The notes under the pieces are model-generated. The model made no database searches and was not told where the DNA came from. It saw nothing but the letters and a program-made list of their open reading frames with translations. Positions 1-7,731 of a DNA stretch of 64,000 bases are shown here, one piece after another. This stretch comes from Paenibacillus alba. GTDB lineage: Bacteria; Bacillota; Bacilli; Paenibacillales; NBRC-103111. A program made the translations under genes and the position numbers. Position 1 is the first letter of the stretch; the number at the start of each line of letters is the position of its first letter. Where the stretch lies: contig NZ_JABMKZ010000031.1 of NCBI RefSeq assembly GCF_013204855.1, forward strand, positions 36,247-100,246, read 5' to 3'.

Positions 1-889
1 TGCCATCGCGATTCTCAACCTGAACGATCGGCTTGCCGCTCTTCACGAAGGGATTCACAATGTCTACAACGACGTTCAAGAGGCCGCCTGGGTCATTGCG
101 CACATCGATGACAAGACCTTTCATCCCTTTGGCTTCAAGGCTCTTCAGCTCTTCAGCGAAGCGCACTGCCGTATTGGATGAGAACTGACGGATCTCAATC
201 TTCCCGATTTGATCTTGCATCATTTCGCCGTACACCGTTTCAACATCAATGTTGTCTCTCACGACAATGACTTGAACGGGATCGCCGGCGCCTTGGCGCA
301 ATAAATCAAGTTTGGCTTGCGTCCCTTTGGGGCCTCGAATCTTCATGACGGCTTGGTTAAGCGTAAGTCCATCCAATTTATCACCGTTTACAGAAACGAT
401 GACGTCTTTGGCTTGGATACCAGCTTTCTCCGCAGGCGACCCTTTGATCGGGGACACGATCACGAATTTGCCTTCCTCAATGGAGACCTCTGCGCCTATT
501 CCCTGAAAAGAAGATGTGATGCTTTCATCGAACTGCTTAGCTTCTTTCTGGTCCATATAAACAGTAAACGGATCTTCCAGAGATTCGAGCATCCCATTGA
601 TCGCACCGTTAACCAATTTATCATGATCCGGCTGCTTCAAGTACTTGCTTTCAATCAATTGAAAGGTTGTCGAGATTTTGTTCAAATCCTTGCTTGAAAG
701 TCCGGAGGTGCTTGATGAAGCCGCAGCTTTACTGCCTGCCGGCTGCTCATTGCGCCCCCATGAGAAGGATGAATCCACAATAGTCAGTGTGACAATACTA
801 CTTGCAAACATAGCTAACAAAACAAATACAATGACCGTGCGACCTTTGAATTGCAAAGCGTGATACACCACCTTTTTTCCTAAACCCAT
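1..889 (-). CDS. ctpB: Carboxyl-terminal processing protease, S41 family (partial)
   Basis: The first 296 codons of an S41 (CtpA/CtpB/Prc) serine protease; the C-terminal part runs off the left edge. One membrane segment near residues 18-36 anchors it outside the membrane. A linker leads to a helical segment with DKLVNGAINGMLESLEDP near residues 78-95, typical of this family, then a PDZ domain at about 105-190 (GIGAEV, IKGSPAEKAGIQAKD, KIRGPKGT). The last visible part, GLVIDVRNDPGG near 270-282, begins the catalytic domain. The Ser/Lys catalytic residues would lie outside the window, so activity cannot be judged. Its place after ftsE, ftsX and a wall peptidase matches B. subtilis ctpB (yvjB), which processes SpoIVFA in sporulation; that role is inferred from order only. 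Start is ATG at 889 with a weak Shine-Dalgarno. Confidence 0.9.
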   Translation of the reverse strand, partial: MGLGKKVVYHALQFKGRTVIVFVLLAMFASSIVTLTIVDSSFSWGRNEQPAGSKAAASSSTSGLSSKDLNKISTTFQLIESKYLKQPDHDKLVNGAINGMLESLEDPFTVYMDQKEAKQFDESITSSFQGIGAEVSIEEGKFVIVSPIKGSPAEKAGIQAKDVIVSVNGDKLDGLTLNQAVMKIRGPKGTQAKLDLLRQGAGDPVQVIVVRDNIDVETVYGEMMQDQIGKIEIRQFSSNTAVRFAEELKSLEAKGMKGLVIDVRNDPGGLLNVVVDIVNPFVKSGKPIVQVENRDG

Positions 890-947
890 TTGAGTTCGCC
901 TGTTTGTAGTATATGACAAGCTATTCCCATTTTATAACCAAGTTGTC

Positions 948-2141
948 CTATCGCAGGAACGGTTTAGGATCGGTCGGAACTTCATTCAACCTAACTTCAA
1001 AATGGAGATGATTTCCTGTCGACTGTCCCGTGGAGCCCACTCCTGCAATCTTCTGTCCGCGCTTCACAACATCGCCGACTTTCACATAGATGCCATCGTT
1101 CATAATGTGCCCATAGACCGTCCATAAGCCGTTCCCATGATTCACGATGACACAATTGCCGTAACCGTTCATCCAAGAAGCATAAATGACGGAACCGTTC
1201 TCTGCAGCGAGAATTCCCGTTCCTTTGGCTGCTCCCAAATCAATCCCTTTATGATTCTCTGATTTACCTGTTACCGGATTGATGCGATTTACGAAATCAG
1301 ATGTAATCTGTGCTTGCGCGGCAAGCGGGTACCCTAGCTTCCCGCCCGCATATGTAAAGGGAGACTTCGCTTTGCTGGCAGCGCGCTTCTTCTCTTGAAG
1401 TTCCGCTTCTTGCTTGGCAATCTGCGTAATCTGCTTATCGCTTTCCTCAGAAATATCCTCGAGCACCTTCTCTTGCTTAGAAAGCGAAGCAATCTTAACT
1501 TCCTTAGCCTTCTCCTTGGCTTGCAGATCATCACGAAGAGCATCCGCATCGGCATACAACACTTTTACCTGCTCCAACTGCTTCTCTGTTTCTTCTTTCT
1601 TCAAAGCTACTGTTTCTTTATCTTTCTTATTTGACTCTAGTATAGACTTATCCTGACTCACAATGGCTTTCAAAGCCTCAACGCGATTCAAGAAATCAGA
1701 GAAACTGGTCGCGCTCAACAGCACGTCCATATAGGAGACAAATCCGTTCATATACATCAAGCGAACACGGGATTTCAGCATGCTATCACGGCTTTGCACG
1801 CGTGCAACCGCTTCGTCCAGCTGTTTGGCATTGCTCTCCAACGTATCCGAAACTTGATCGATTTGCTCATTCAGCATCGTCAGTCTCTTGCTGGCTTCAT
1901 TCACCTGATTCAAGAGAGTCGTCATATCCTTAGCCGTTTGATCTTTCTCGTTCTGTACCTTCGTTATCTGATTCTGCGCCTCATTCGCCTTCTGCTGTGC
2001 ATCTGCTTTTTGCTTCTTAAGCTGAGTCAACTGCTGATCGATCTTATCCGTTGTGGAAGCGGCATAACCCGCATAGGGAACTGCAGCAACCGAAGCCGCA
2101 ATCCCAAGTGTCAACACCAAGGGTAGAATCTTTTTCTTCAA
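948..2141 (-). CDS. Secreted coiled-coil M23 (LytM-type) murein hydrolase
   Basis: A 397-residue exported protein. Residues 1-28 form a signal peptide ending near AGYAA. Residues about 30-250 are rich in Lys, Gln and Glu and predicted to be a long coiled coil. The C-terminal domain (about 275-397) is a LytM/M23 peptidase: HKGIDLG carries the H-x3-D metal ligands, YGH and HLHFE carry the other histidines, so the zinc site looks complete. Architecture matches EnvC-type proteins, but E. coli EnvC has lost its metal ligands and acts only as an amidase activator; this one keeps them. It lies downstream of ftsX, and FtsEX is known to activate periplasmic or wall hydrolases through coiled coils, so I infer this is the FtsEX partner. 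Start is TTG at 2141, preceded by a strong GGGGAGG. Confidence 0.9.
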   Translation of the reverse strand: MKKKILPLVLTLGIAASVAAVPYAGYAASTTDKIDQQLTQLKKQKADAQQKANEAQNQITKVQNEKDQTAKDMTTLLNQVNEASKRLTMLNEQIDQVSDTLESNAKQLDEAVARVQSRDSMLKSRVRLMYMNGFVSYMDVLLSATSFSDFLNRVEALKAIVSQDKSILESNKKDKETVALKKEETEKQLEQVKVLYADADALRDDLQAKEKAKEVKIASLSKQEKVLEDISEESDKQITQIAKQEAELQEKKRAASKAKSPFTYAGGKLGYPLAAQAQITSDFVNRINPVTGKSENHKGIDLGAAKGTGILAAENGSVIYASWMNGYGNCVIVNHGNGLWTVYGHIMNDGIYVKVGDVVKRGQKIAGVGSTGQSTGNHLHFEVRLNEVPTDPKPFLR

Positions 2142-2242
2142 GCACGTAGCCTCCCCATCATCAATAGCCTGATGTTACTTTGTGAATCTATTTTTCTTTG
2201 AATCTGTTAATCTATGTAAATGTTTGAATAGAGATAAAAGTT

Positions 2243-2401
2243 AAAAAAGCCCGCTTTCAGAACCGAGAAGGTTGGATGAAAATGAGGGCAGGAGGAACGG
2301 AGTGTAGCAAGCTACATGAGTACCGCAGTGCCCCATTTTCATTCAAGATTCGATGCCGAATAAGCTTCAAGTTCAACTTCGTTATCAAAGTGGGCTTTTT
2401 T
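2243..2401. other. Large multi-branched inverted-repeat element between ftsX and the M23 gene
   Basis: Fifteen bases at 2243-2257 pair with 2387-2401 (one G-U pair), with A and T runs at the outer ends so either strand could end in a T tract. Inside, 2274-2290 pairs with 2329-2344 in a second stem of about 16 pairs with one bulged A (2285). Its tip contains a palindrome at 2303-2316. Small hairpins flank the inner stem: AACC/GGTT at 2261-2273 and ATTCG/CGAAT at 2348-2361. This fills nearly all of the 270-base gap. It could act as a terminator or attenuator separating ftsEX from the peptidase, a structured RNA, or a dispersed palindromic repeat; the sequence alone does not decide. Confidence 0.7.
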
Positions 2402-2411
2402 AGCCACCTAG

Positions 2412-3329
2412 TTAAACGCGGAGGAATTTGCGGACGGAGATTAGGGAACCCCAGATGCCAATTACCATTCCAATACCTAATAACAAAACCACCATCGTAG
2501 GCGCAATTTTGCTAAAAGGCGTTAACTGAATCATAAGCAGATTCAAATTCAATGAGCTTGTGTTGAGCAGCTCCCAATACCCGCCTAAGATAAGCCCAGC
2601 AGGAATGACGGAACCGATAAATCCAAGTAATGCACCTTCTATAAAGAACGGCCAACGAATAAAGGAATTCGTTGCCCCCACCATTTTCATAATCGAAATT
2701 TCTTTGCGTCTAGCTAAAATAGTGATTTTAATCGTGTTGGCGATCAAGAAAACAGCCGTAAACGATAATAAAATAACGATTCCAAATCCTATCCAACGTA
2801 CGATCTGTGTCACCTTAAATAAGGCTTCAACCGTTCCTTTGCCATAATTCACTTTGTAAATAGGCTTCGGGTCCTTGCCGATATTCAGCGCGCTGATCTG
2901 ATCTGCTACCGCGGCTACATTCCTCGGGTCATCTACTTCTATCGTGAAAGCATCGTTCAGCGGATTGTTGTCCCCCTCGAATCCATCCAGCAGCGCCTTG
3001 CCGCTTTCCCCAAGCTTCTGGCGCAAATAGACTAACCCTTCTTCTTTGGAGACGAATTTTATGCTTTTGACCTCATGAATCCCTTGAATCTGCGATTTTA
3101 GCGTATCGATTTGCTCTTGCGAAGTGTTGACTTCGAGATAAACATTAATTTCTACTTGGTCTTCGATCTGAGCCGCAATATCATTCACATTCAGTGTGAT
3201 GAGCACGAAAATACCCAGAATCAATAAGGAGATGGCAATAGAGCTGATCGAAGCGAAGGTCATCCAACCGTTCCGAACAACATTTTTGGTACCTTCCCTT
3301 AAGTGACGTGCGACTGTACTAATCTTCAT
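2412..3329 (-). CDS. ftsX: Cell division ABC transporter permease FtsX
   Basis: A 305-residue FtsX. After a short cytoplasmic N-terminus there is a first membrane helix at about 22-45, a large extracellular domain (about 46-170) used in the family to contact wall hydrolases or their activators, then three membrane helices near 175-300 around the ARRKEISIMKMVGATN coupling segment. ATG at 3329 was chosen because a G-rich Shine-Dalgarno (GGGGGGAA) lies 8 bases upstream; the frame stays open a further 18 codons but would then overlap ftsE much more. The start overlaps the ftsE stop by 11 bases, which indicates translational coupling. With FtsE it forms a non-transporting ABC complex at the membrane that controls peptidoglycan cleavage. 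Confidence 0.95.
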   Translation of the reverse strand: MKISTVARHLREGTKNVVRNGWMTFASISSIAISLLILGIFVLITLNVNDIAAQIEDQVEINVYLEVNTSQEQIDTLKSQIQGIHEVKSIKFVSKEEGLVYLRQKLGESGKALLDGFEGDNNPLNDAFTIEVDDPRNVAAVADQISALNIGKDPKPIYKVNYGKGTVEALFKVTQIVRWIGFGIVILLSFTAVFLIANTIKITILARRKEISIMKMVGATNSFIRWPFFIEGALLGFIGSVIPAGLILGGYWELLNTSSLNLNLLMIQLTPFSKIAPTMVVLLLGIGMVIGIWGSLISVRKFLRV

Positions 3330-4005
3330 AGCCGTATTCCCCCCGCAACTGGTCACGAGCAATAAGGCCACTCTCGATTGCAATCACTCGCTTGCGCATC
3401 GTGTTCACGATTTCTTTGTTATGCGTAGCCATGACAATGGTCGTGCCGCGGAAATTAATTTCTTCCATCAGCTTCATAATGCCCCATGAGGTTTCGGGGT
3501 CGAGATTGCCTGTCGGTTCATCGGCGATGATGACAGAAGGGTTGTTGATTATTGCCCGGGCAATGGCTACACGCTGCTGTTCGCCTCCAGAAAGCTGTGA
3601 GGGCAGCGAATTCGCCTTGTCCTTCAGCTTTACGAGCTCAAGCACTTCCATTGTGCGCTTCTTGATTTGTTTCTTCGGCGCTTCAATGACTTCCATTGCA
3701 AAAGCTACATTATCAAAAATAGTCAATTTCGGCAGCAAGCGGTAATCCTGAAAAATAACGCCGATATTGCGGCGCAGATAAGGAATCTTTCGCTGCTTCA
3801 GTTTTTCTAAGTTAAATCCATTCACAAAAATTTGGCCTTTGGTCGGCCGTTCTTCTCTATACATCAACTTCATAAATGTCGATTTACCTGCGCCGGAAGG
3901 TCCAACAACATAAACGAACTCGTTGCGGTCCACTTTTACACTAATCCCTCGCAATGCATGAGTGCCGTTGGAGTACGTTTTCCATACGTCCTGCATTTCG
4001 ATCAC
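3319..4005 (-). CDS. ftsE: Cell division ABC transporter ATPase FtsE
   Basis: A 228-residue ABC ATPase of normal FtsE length. Walker A is GPSGAGKST (about 36-44), the signature is LSGGEQQR (about 138-145), and Walker B is VIIADEPTGNLDP (about 158-170), followed by the H-loop in MATHNKEIV. It binds FtsX at the cytoplasmic face and couples ATP hydrolysis to activation of an extracellular murein hydrolase. The start is GTG at 4005, with AGGATGTGA just upstream. It is the first gene of the operon ftsE-ftsX-M23 peptidase-ctp. In B. subtilis the same genes follow secA-prfB-yvjA-cccB, whereas here about 18 kb of sugar and arginine genes intervene. Confidence 0.96.
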   Translation of the reverse strand: MIEMQDVWKTYSNGTHALRGISVKVDRNEFVYVVGPSGAGKSTFMKLMYREERPTKGQIFVNGFNLEKLKQRKIPYLRRNIGVIFQDYRLLPKLTIFDNVAFAMEVIEAPKKQIKKRTMEVLELVKLKDKANSLPSQLSGGEQQRVAIARAIINNPSVIIADEPTGNLDPETSWGIMKLMEEINFRGTTIVMATHNKEIVNTMRKRVIAIESGLIARDQLRGEYGYED

Positions 4006-4102
4006 AATATCACATCCTAATTAGTTAGATAGCCTTTATCCATTCGACACAAAAGCGGATAATCCTCCTAAAATCGTTTCGAATTTTATGGTGAATACCG
4101 TC

Positions 4103-4111
4103 ATTATATCA
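4103..4111 (-). promoter_or_regulatory. Extended -10 promoter candidate for ftsE
   Basis: On the minus strand TGATATAAT forms an extended -10 (TGn plus perfect TATAAT) about 100 bases upstream of the ftsE GTG. No good -35 is visible at 17-18 bases, which is tolerable for extended -10 promoters. It would drive the ftsEX operon. Confidence 0.45.
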
Positions 4112-4175
4112 TTTTCTTGTAGATATAGAGAAATCCAGCGCCAGTCATTTCAAGCACTAAAACCATACTATACGC

Positions 4176-4199
4176 AAAAACCGCCCTGTATAGGACGGT
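4176..4199 (-). terminator. Rho-independent terminator after the lacI-type gene
   Basis: Minus-strand ACCGTCCT pairs with AGGGCGGT (8 pairs, one G-U) around a 4-base ATAC loop and is followed by TTTTT. It starts 9 bases after the regulator's stop codon. Confidence 0.88.
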
Positions 4200-4207
4200 C
4201 CTGTTCG

Positions 4208-5233
4208 TTATTTGGGTGCATTTTTGGGTGCTGCCACACTGGCACGGATAAGAAGTTCGGTAGGAAGTACCAATTGCTTGGTAACTTGGCGCCCTTCCAG
4301 CATATCAATGATCATCTGGGCAGATTGATAACCGATTTCGTAGGGGTTTTGGCTAACCGTCGTTAACGTAGGAGAACAAAACGCGGAAATGCTAATGTTG
4401 TCGAACCCGGCAACAGAGACGTCGCCAGGAATATCAAGCCCAAGCCCGCGGAGCGCTTGCATCGTCCCCAGAGCCATAATATCGCTGGCGCAAAAAATAG
4501 CGGTTACGTCCGGATGCTGGGACATCAGCCTATAGGTAGCATCACGTGCTCCCTCATCCGAGAACCCTCCATCGAGCACCAAATCCGGCTCAAAAGCGAT
4601 ACCTGCTTGCTTCAGTGCTTGCTTGTAGCCATCCAAACGCTTTATGCTGACATCCGCTTGCTCATGTCCATTCACGAGCGCCACCTTTGTATGCCCTTGT
4701 TCAATCAAGAACTGTGTCATGCGAGACGCGCCTTGAACATTATCCGAGGTCACATAGCCAACGTTGCTGTTCTTGAAAGGAATGTCGATCAGTACGCAGG
4801 GCAGGCTGGAAGTGACAATTTCTTTCAAATAAGGGTCATCCAGCCGAATGCCCATAATAATAACACCATCTACCCCGCGTTCCTGACAGAGCGCTTTGTA
4901 GGACTTTGCCGCTTGCTTCTGCGGAGTCGTACTGAATAAAATAAGATCGTAATTCAGCTCGCCAGCCCGATCATTCATGCCACAAAGAATTTCAAACGCT
5001 ATGCTGTCCTTGGAGCTGCTGCGGGTAATGCCGGAAAGCAGAAGTCCGAGTGTCTGGGTTTTCTTCGAGATTAGGCTGCGCGCTGCCATATTAGGACTAT
5101 AACCAAGCTCATTAGCAATAAGCTGAATCTTTTTCCGGGTATTATCATTCACATCATCGTATCCGTTAAGCGCTCGAGATACCGTCGTGACGGACACGCC
5201 TGCTTCTCTGGCAATATCTTTAATTGTAATCAT
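4208..5233 (-). CDS. LacI-family transcriptional regulator
   Basis: A 341-residue LacI/GalR repressor. Residues 1-50 hold the helix-turn-helix (IKDIAREAGVSVTTVSRALN) and hinge helix (YSPNMAARSL). Residues about 60-335 are a periplasmic-binding-protein-like sensor domain (TLGLLLSGITR, GVDGVIIMG, SVAGFDNI, TVSQNPYEIG). It is divergent from the sugar operon starting at 5597. Three near-identical palindromes with the CG centre typical of this family lie at 5255, 5421 and 5529, one of them between its own promoter and start codon. I infer repression of the sugar operon, relieved by a sugar ligand, plus autoregulation. The ligand is unknown; a maltodextrin- or glucan-derived oligosaccharide is the best guess from the neighbouring enzyme. 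ATG start at 5233. Confidence 0.93.
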   Translation of the reverse strand: MITIKDIAREAGVSVTTVSRALNGYDDVNDNTRKKIQLIANELGYSPNMAARSLISKKTQTLGLLLSGITRSSSKDSIAFEILCGMNDRAGELNYDLILFSTTPQKQAAKSYKALCQERGVDGVIIMGIRLDDPYLKEIVTSSLPCVLIDIPFKNSNVGYVTSDNVQGASRMTQFLIEQGHTKVALVNGHEQADVSIKRLDGYKQALKQAGIAFEPDLVLDGGFSDEGARDATYRLMSQHPDVTAIFCASDIMALGTMQALRGLGLDIPGDVSVAGFDNISISAFCSPTLTTVSQNPYEIGYQSAQMIIDMLEGRQVTKQLVLPTELLIRASVAAPKNAPK

Positions 5234-5254
5234 TCGTAGCGTGCTCGCTCCTCA

Positions 5255-5270
5255 TCCAAAACGTTTTGGA
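5255..5270. promoter_or_regulatory. LacI-type operator O1 (perfect 16-bp palindrome)
   Basis: TCCAAAACGTTTTGGA is a perfect palindrome with a central CG. It lies 22 bases upstream of the regulator's ATG and downstream of its putative promoter, a position suited to autorepression by roadblock. Confidence 0.85.
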
Positions 5271-5300
5271 GTGTATTTTGCGGATTTTTATATAATTTCT

Positions 5301-5329
5301 ATATTAATATATTCCCCCTTTAGTTTCAA
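5301..5329 (-). promoter_or_regulatory. Sigma-A-type promoter for the lacI-type gene
   Basis: Minus strand: TTGAAA (5329-5324), 17-base spacer, TAATAT (5306-5301). Transcription would start near 5294 and run through operator O1 into the regulator gene. Confidence 0.55.
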
Positions 5330-5346
5330 TCTTATTTATCTAAATA

Positions 5347-5360
5347 TGAAAACGCTTAAA
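5347..5360. promoter_or_regulatory. cre-like site (possible CcpA binding)
   Basis: TGAAAACGCTTAAA matches the CcpA consensus TGNAANCGNWWNCA except for one base (A for C near the end). It sits 16 bases upstream of the -35 of the operon promoter, between the two divergent promoters. Catabolite control of a glycan operon is plausible, but this is a single-site call. Confidence 0.4.
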
Positions 5361-5376
5361 AAATGTATAAAAGGGA

Positions 5377-5405
5377 TTGAAAATGGTTACAGCGTTATGT
5401 ATAAT
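5377..5405 (+). promoter_or_regulatory. Sigma-A-type promoter of the glucosidase/ABC operon
   Basis: TTGAAA (5377-5382), 17-base spacer, perfect TATAAT (5400-5405). Transcription should start near 5412, nine bases before operator O2, leaving a leader of about 185 bases that also contains O3. Confidence 0.8.
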
Positions 5406-5420
5406 CAAAAATGTAGTTTA

Positions 5421-5434
5421 CCAAAACGTTTCGG
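5421..5434. promoter_or_regulatory. LacI-type operator O2
   Basis: CCAAAACGTTTCGG, the same motif as O1 and O3 with one asymmetric pair, begins about 10 bases after the predicted transcription start, the classic position for LacI-family repression. Confidence 0.85.
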
Positions 5435-5528
5435 AAAACATTCAACGGTTTATTTTTGAAAATTGGAAAAGAAAATTTATCAGGCTTATCCCCTGTTGAT
5501 TTTAATTTCCATTTCTTTTTAATTGTAC

Positions 5529-5542
5529 CCGAAACGTTTCGG
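5529..5542. promoter_or_regulatory. LacI-type operator O3 (perfect 14-bp palindrome)
   Basis: CCGAAACGTTTCGG lies 54 bases before the glucosidase start codon. Centres of O1, O2 and O3 are 165 and 108 bases apart, so DNA looping by a tetramer or dimer pair is possible. Together with the promoters and the cre-like site this accounts for the 363-base gap 5234-5596. Confidence 0.83.
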
Positions 5543-5596
5543 AACGCATAAAACTTGCAAATTCATCAAGAATAACAGAGAAAAGGGGTGGCCCGA

Positions 5597-7699
5597 ATGG
5601 ATTACCGCGTCATCAAAGAGAATGATCTCTTCCTCATGACCGATAAAACCGGCGATATTCCAGCTGGGAATGCTGCAGGACACGGTTTATATACGAAGGA
5701 TACCCGCTTTTTAAGTGGGATGGAGATTCGTATTAACGGCATGACGCCGATTCTGCTTAGTTCTTCCGCAGGAACGAACTATATCGCCACCATTCGTATG
5801 ACTAATCCTCATATGGAATCGGATGGGCAGTTGATTCTTTGGAGAGAATCCATCGAACTGGAAAGGCAACGTTTTATTTATGAAGGCGCTTTATACGAAA
5901 CGATTGCCTTCACGAATTTTTATCCTAAACCGGTCGCTTTCGACTTTACGGCTCGCTTCGAAAGCGACTTCGCTGACATGTTCGTCGTTCGCGGCTTCCA
6001 GAACGGAACATTCGGTGAACTGCTTCCGGACATTCAGGAACATCAGAAGCTGGTCAAGCGCTACAAAGGGACAGACGGTATCGAGCGTCAAACCCATATC
6101 GGCTGGGATCGCAAAGAAACAACGGTTCAGGAAGACAGCACAGTAGCGTTCACTTTTGAGCTGGCTCCCAAAGAGCGGCAGTCCGTGACCTTCTTCATCG
6201 CTCCTTATATCGATGGCCAAGGACCTGAACAAGTACCTGCCGAGCAGGCAATTAAACAGCTGAAAGCTTCTTACCAAGAATGGGATACGAATACCACTTC
6301 CGTAGAAAGCAATCTTCCGCTGTTCAATCATCTGTACGATCGCGGATTGCAGGATTTGCGCGTGCTCCTGACCGACCTCGGGCATGGACAATTCCCCGTT
6401 GCCGGACTGCCTTGGTATGCCGTTCCTTTTGGCCGGGACAGCTTAATCGCCGCGCTGCAGATGCTTTCTGCCGAGCCGAATGTGGCCAAAGGCACCTTGC
6501 TAACCCTTGCCTCTTATCAAGGCACCAAACATGATGTTTGGCGTGATGAAGAGCCTGGCAAAATCATGCACGAAATCCGCTATGGCGAGCTGGCGCTAAC
6601 GAATCAGGTGCCGTTCACGCCTTACTACGGAACCATTGATGCGACGCCTTTGTTCCTGCTCCTTGCAGCAGAATATGTGCAATGGACTGGTGATACGGCA
6701 CTGATCGAGCAGTTGATGCCGAACATCGAGCAAGCCCTGAACTGGATTGACGTGCATGGCGATGCAGATGGTGACCGTTTTGTGGAATACTACCAGAAAT
6801 CATCCAAAGGGATCGCCAACCAAGGCTGGAAAGATTCCGGCGATTCCGTCGTACACAGCAATGGCGATTATGCCAAAGCGCCGATTGCGCTCGCTGAAGT
6901 GCAAGGATACGTTTATCACGCCAAAGTGAAACTGGCGCCGATCCTTCGCCAGCTTGGCAAAGAAGCGATGGCGCAGGAGCTGGAAAGCTCCGCAGAAGAG
7001 CTTCGCCAACGCTTTGAAGCGAGCTTCTGGATGGAAGAAGAAGGCTTCTACGCGATTGCGCTGGACGCTGACAAGAAGCAAGTTCAATCCGTGACGACTA
7101 ACCCGGGTCATGTTCTTATGTCCGGCATGCTGCAGCCGGATCGCGCCGCAGCCGTGGTACGAAGACTGGTCGCTCCTGACATGTTCAGCGGCTATGGCAT
7201 TCGCACGATGAGTACGGAATCAGCTGGCTACAATCCGATGAGCTATCATGACGGCAGCATTTGGCCGCACGACAATTCACTTGTACTTCTCGGCATGAGC
7301 CGCTGCGGCTACAAGGCAGAAACCATGCAAGTCATCGAAGGCTTGATGAAGGCTGCCGAAAGTTTCGAATACCATAGACTGCCTGAATTATATTGCGGAT
7401 ACGACGAATCTATCGGCGAGCCTGTGCCTTATCCAGTCGCTTGCTCTCCGCAAGCTTGGGCAGCCGGCACTCCGCTCGTATTTTTACAAACGATGCTCGG
7501 TATTGAGCCCGACACGCTGGGCGGTACCATCCGTTTGAATCCTGTACTTCCATCTGGCATGACGGACCTTACCGTCCGCAATATGACAGTGGCGCAAGGC
7601 AAATTGTGTCTGTCTGTTCAGCTCAACCCGCAGACGAAGACTCCGGTAGTCCATGTATTGAATAATACAACAGGGCTTCAAGTGATTCACCATTCATAA
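5597..7699 (+). CDS. Amylo-alpha-1,6-glucosidase / glycogen-debranching-type glycoside hydrolase
   Basis: About 700 residues. The N-terminal domain (to about 195) is the beta-rich glycogen-debranching N-terminal domain (GHGLYTKDTRFLSGMEI, RQRFIYEGALYETIAF). The C-terminal part (about 240-660) is an (alpha/alpha)6 toroid of amylo-alpha-1,6-glucosidase type, with AGLPWYAVPFGRDSLI, QGWKDSGDSVVH and MSYHDGSIWPHDN as hallmark segments; the Asp in WKDSGDS and acidic residues nearby are candidate catalytic groups. There is no signal peptide, so it acts in the cytoplasm, presumably on oligosaccharide imported by the transporter encoded next. ATG at 5597 was chosen because AAAAGGGG lies 8 bases upstream; an upstream GTG at 5588 falls inside that Shine-Dalgarno. 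True substrate (branched maltodextrin or another glucan) is not visible in the sequence. Confidence 0.87.
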   Translation: MDYRVIKENDLFLMTDKTGDIPAGNAAGHGLYTKDTRFLSGMEIRINGMTPILLSSSAGTNYIATIRMTNPHMESDGQLILWRESIELERQRFIYEGALYETIAFTNFYPKPVAFDFTARFESDFADMFVVRGFQNGTFGELLPDIQEHQKLVKRYKGTDGIERQTHIGWDRKETTVQEDSTVAFTFELAPKERQSVTFFIAPYIDGQGPEQVPAEQAIKQLKASYQEWDTNTTSVESNLPLFNHLYDRGLQDLRVLLTDLGHGQFPVAGLPWYAVPFGRDSLIAALQMLSAEPNVAKGTLLTLASYQGTKHDVWRDEEPGKIMHEIRYGELALTNQVPFTPYYGTIDATPLFLLLAAEYVQWTGDTALIEQLMPNIEQALNWIDVHGDADGDRFVEYYQKSSKGIANQGWKDSGDSVVHSNGDYAKAPIALAEVQGYVYHAKVKLAPILRQLGKEAMAQELESSAEELRQRFEASFWMEEEGFYAIALDADKKQVQSVTTNPGHVLMSGMLQPDRAAAVVRRLVAPDMFSGYGIRTMSTESAGYNPMSYHDGSIWPHDNSLVLLGMSRCGYKAETMQVIEGLMKAAESFEYHRLPELYCGYDESIGEPVPYPVACSPQAWAAGTPLVFLQTMLGIEPDTLGGTIRLNPVLPSGMTDLTVRNMTVAQGKLCLSVQLNPQTKTPVVHVLNNTTGLQVIHHS

Positions 7700-7731
7700 A
7701 TAGCTGTTTATAAAAAGGGAGGCATTTACTC

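Noticed and set aside
317..697. A 126-codon plus-strand frame at the left edge
   Set aside because: It is antisense to the clear S41 protease and has no recognisable features.
1334..1656. Several 70-80 codon frames over the M23 coiled-coil region
   Set aside because: Low-complexity shadows of repetitive Lys/Gln/Glu codons.
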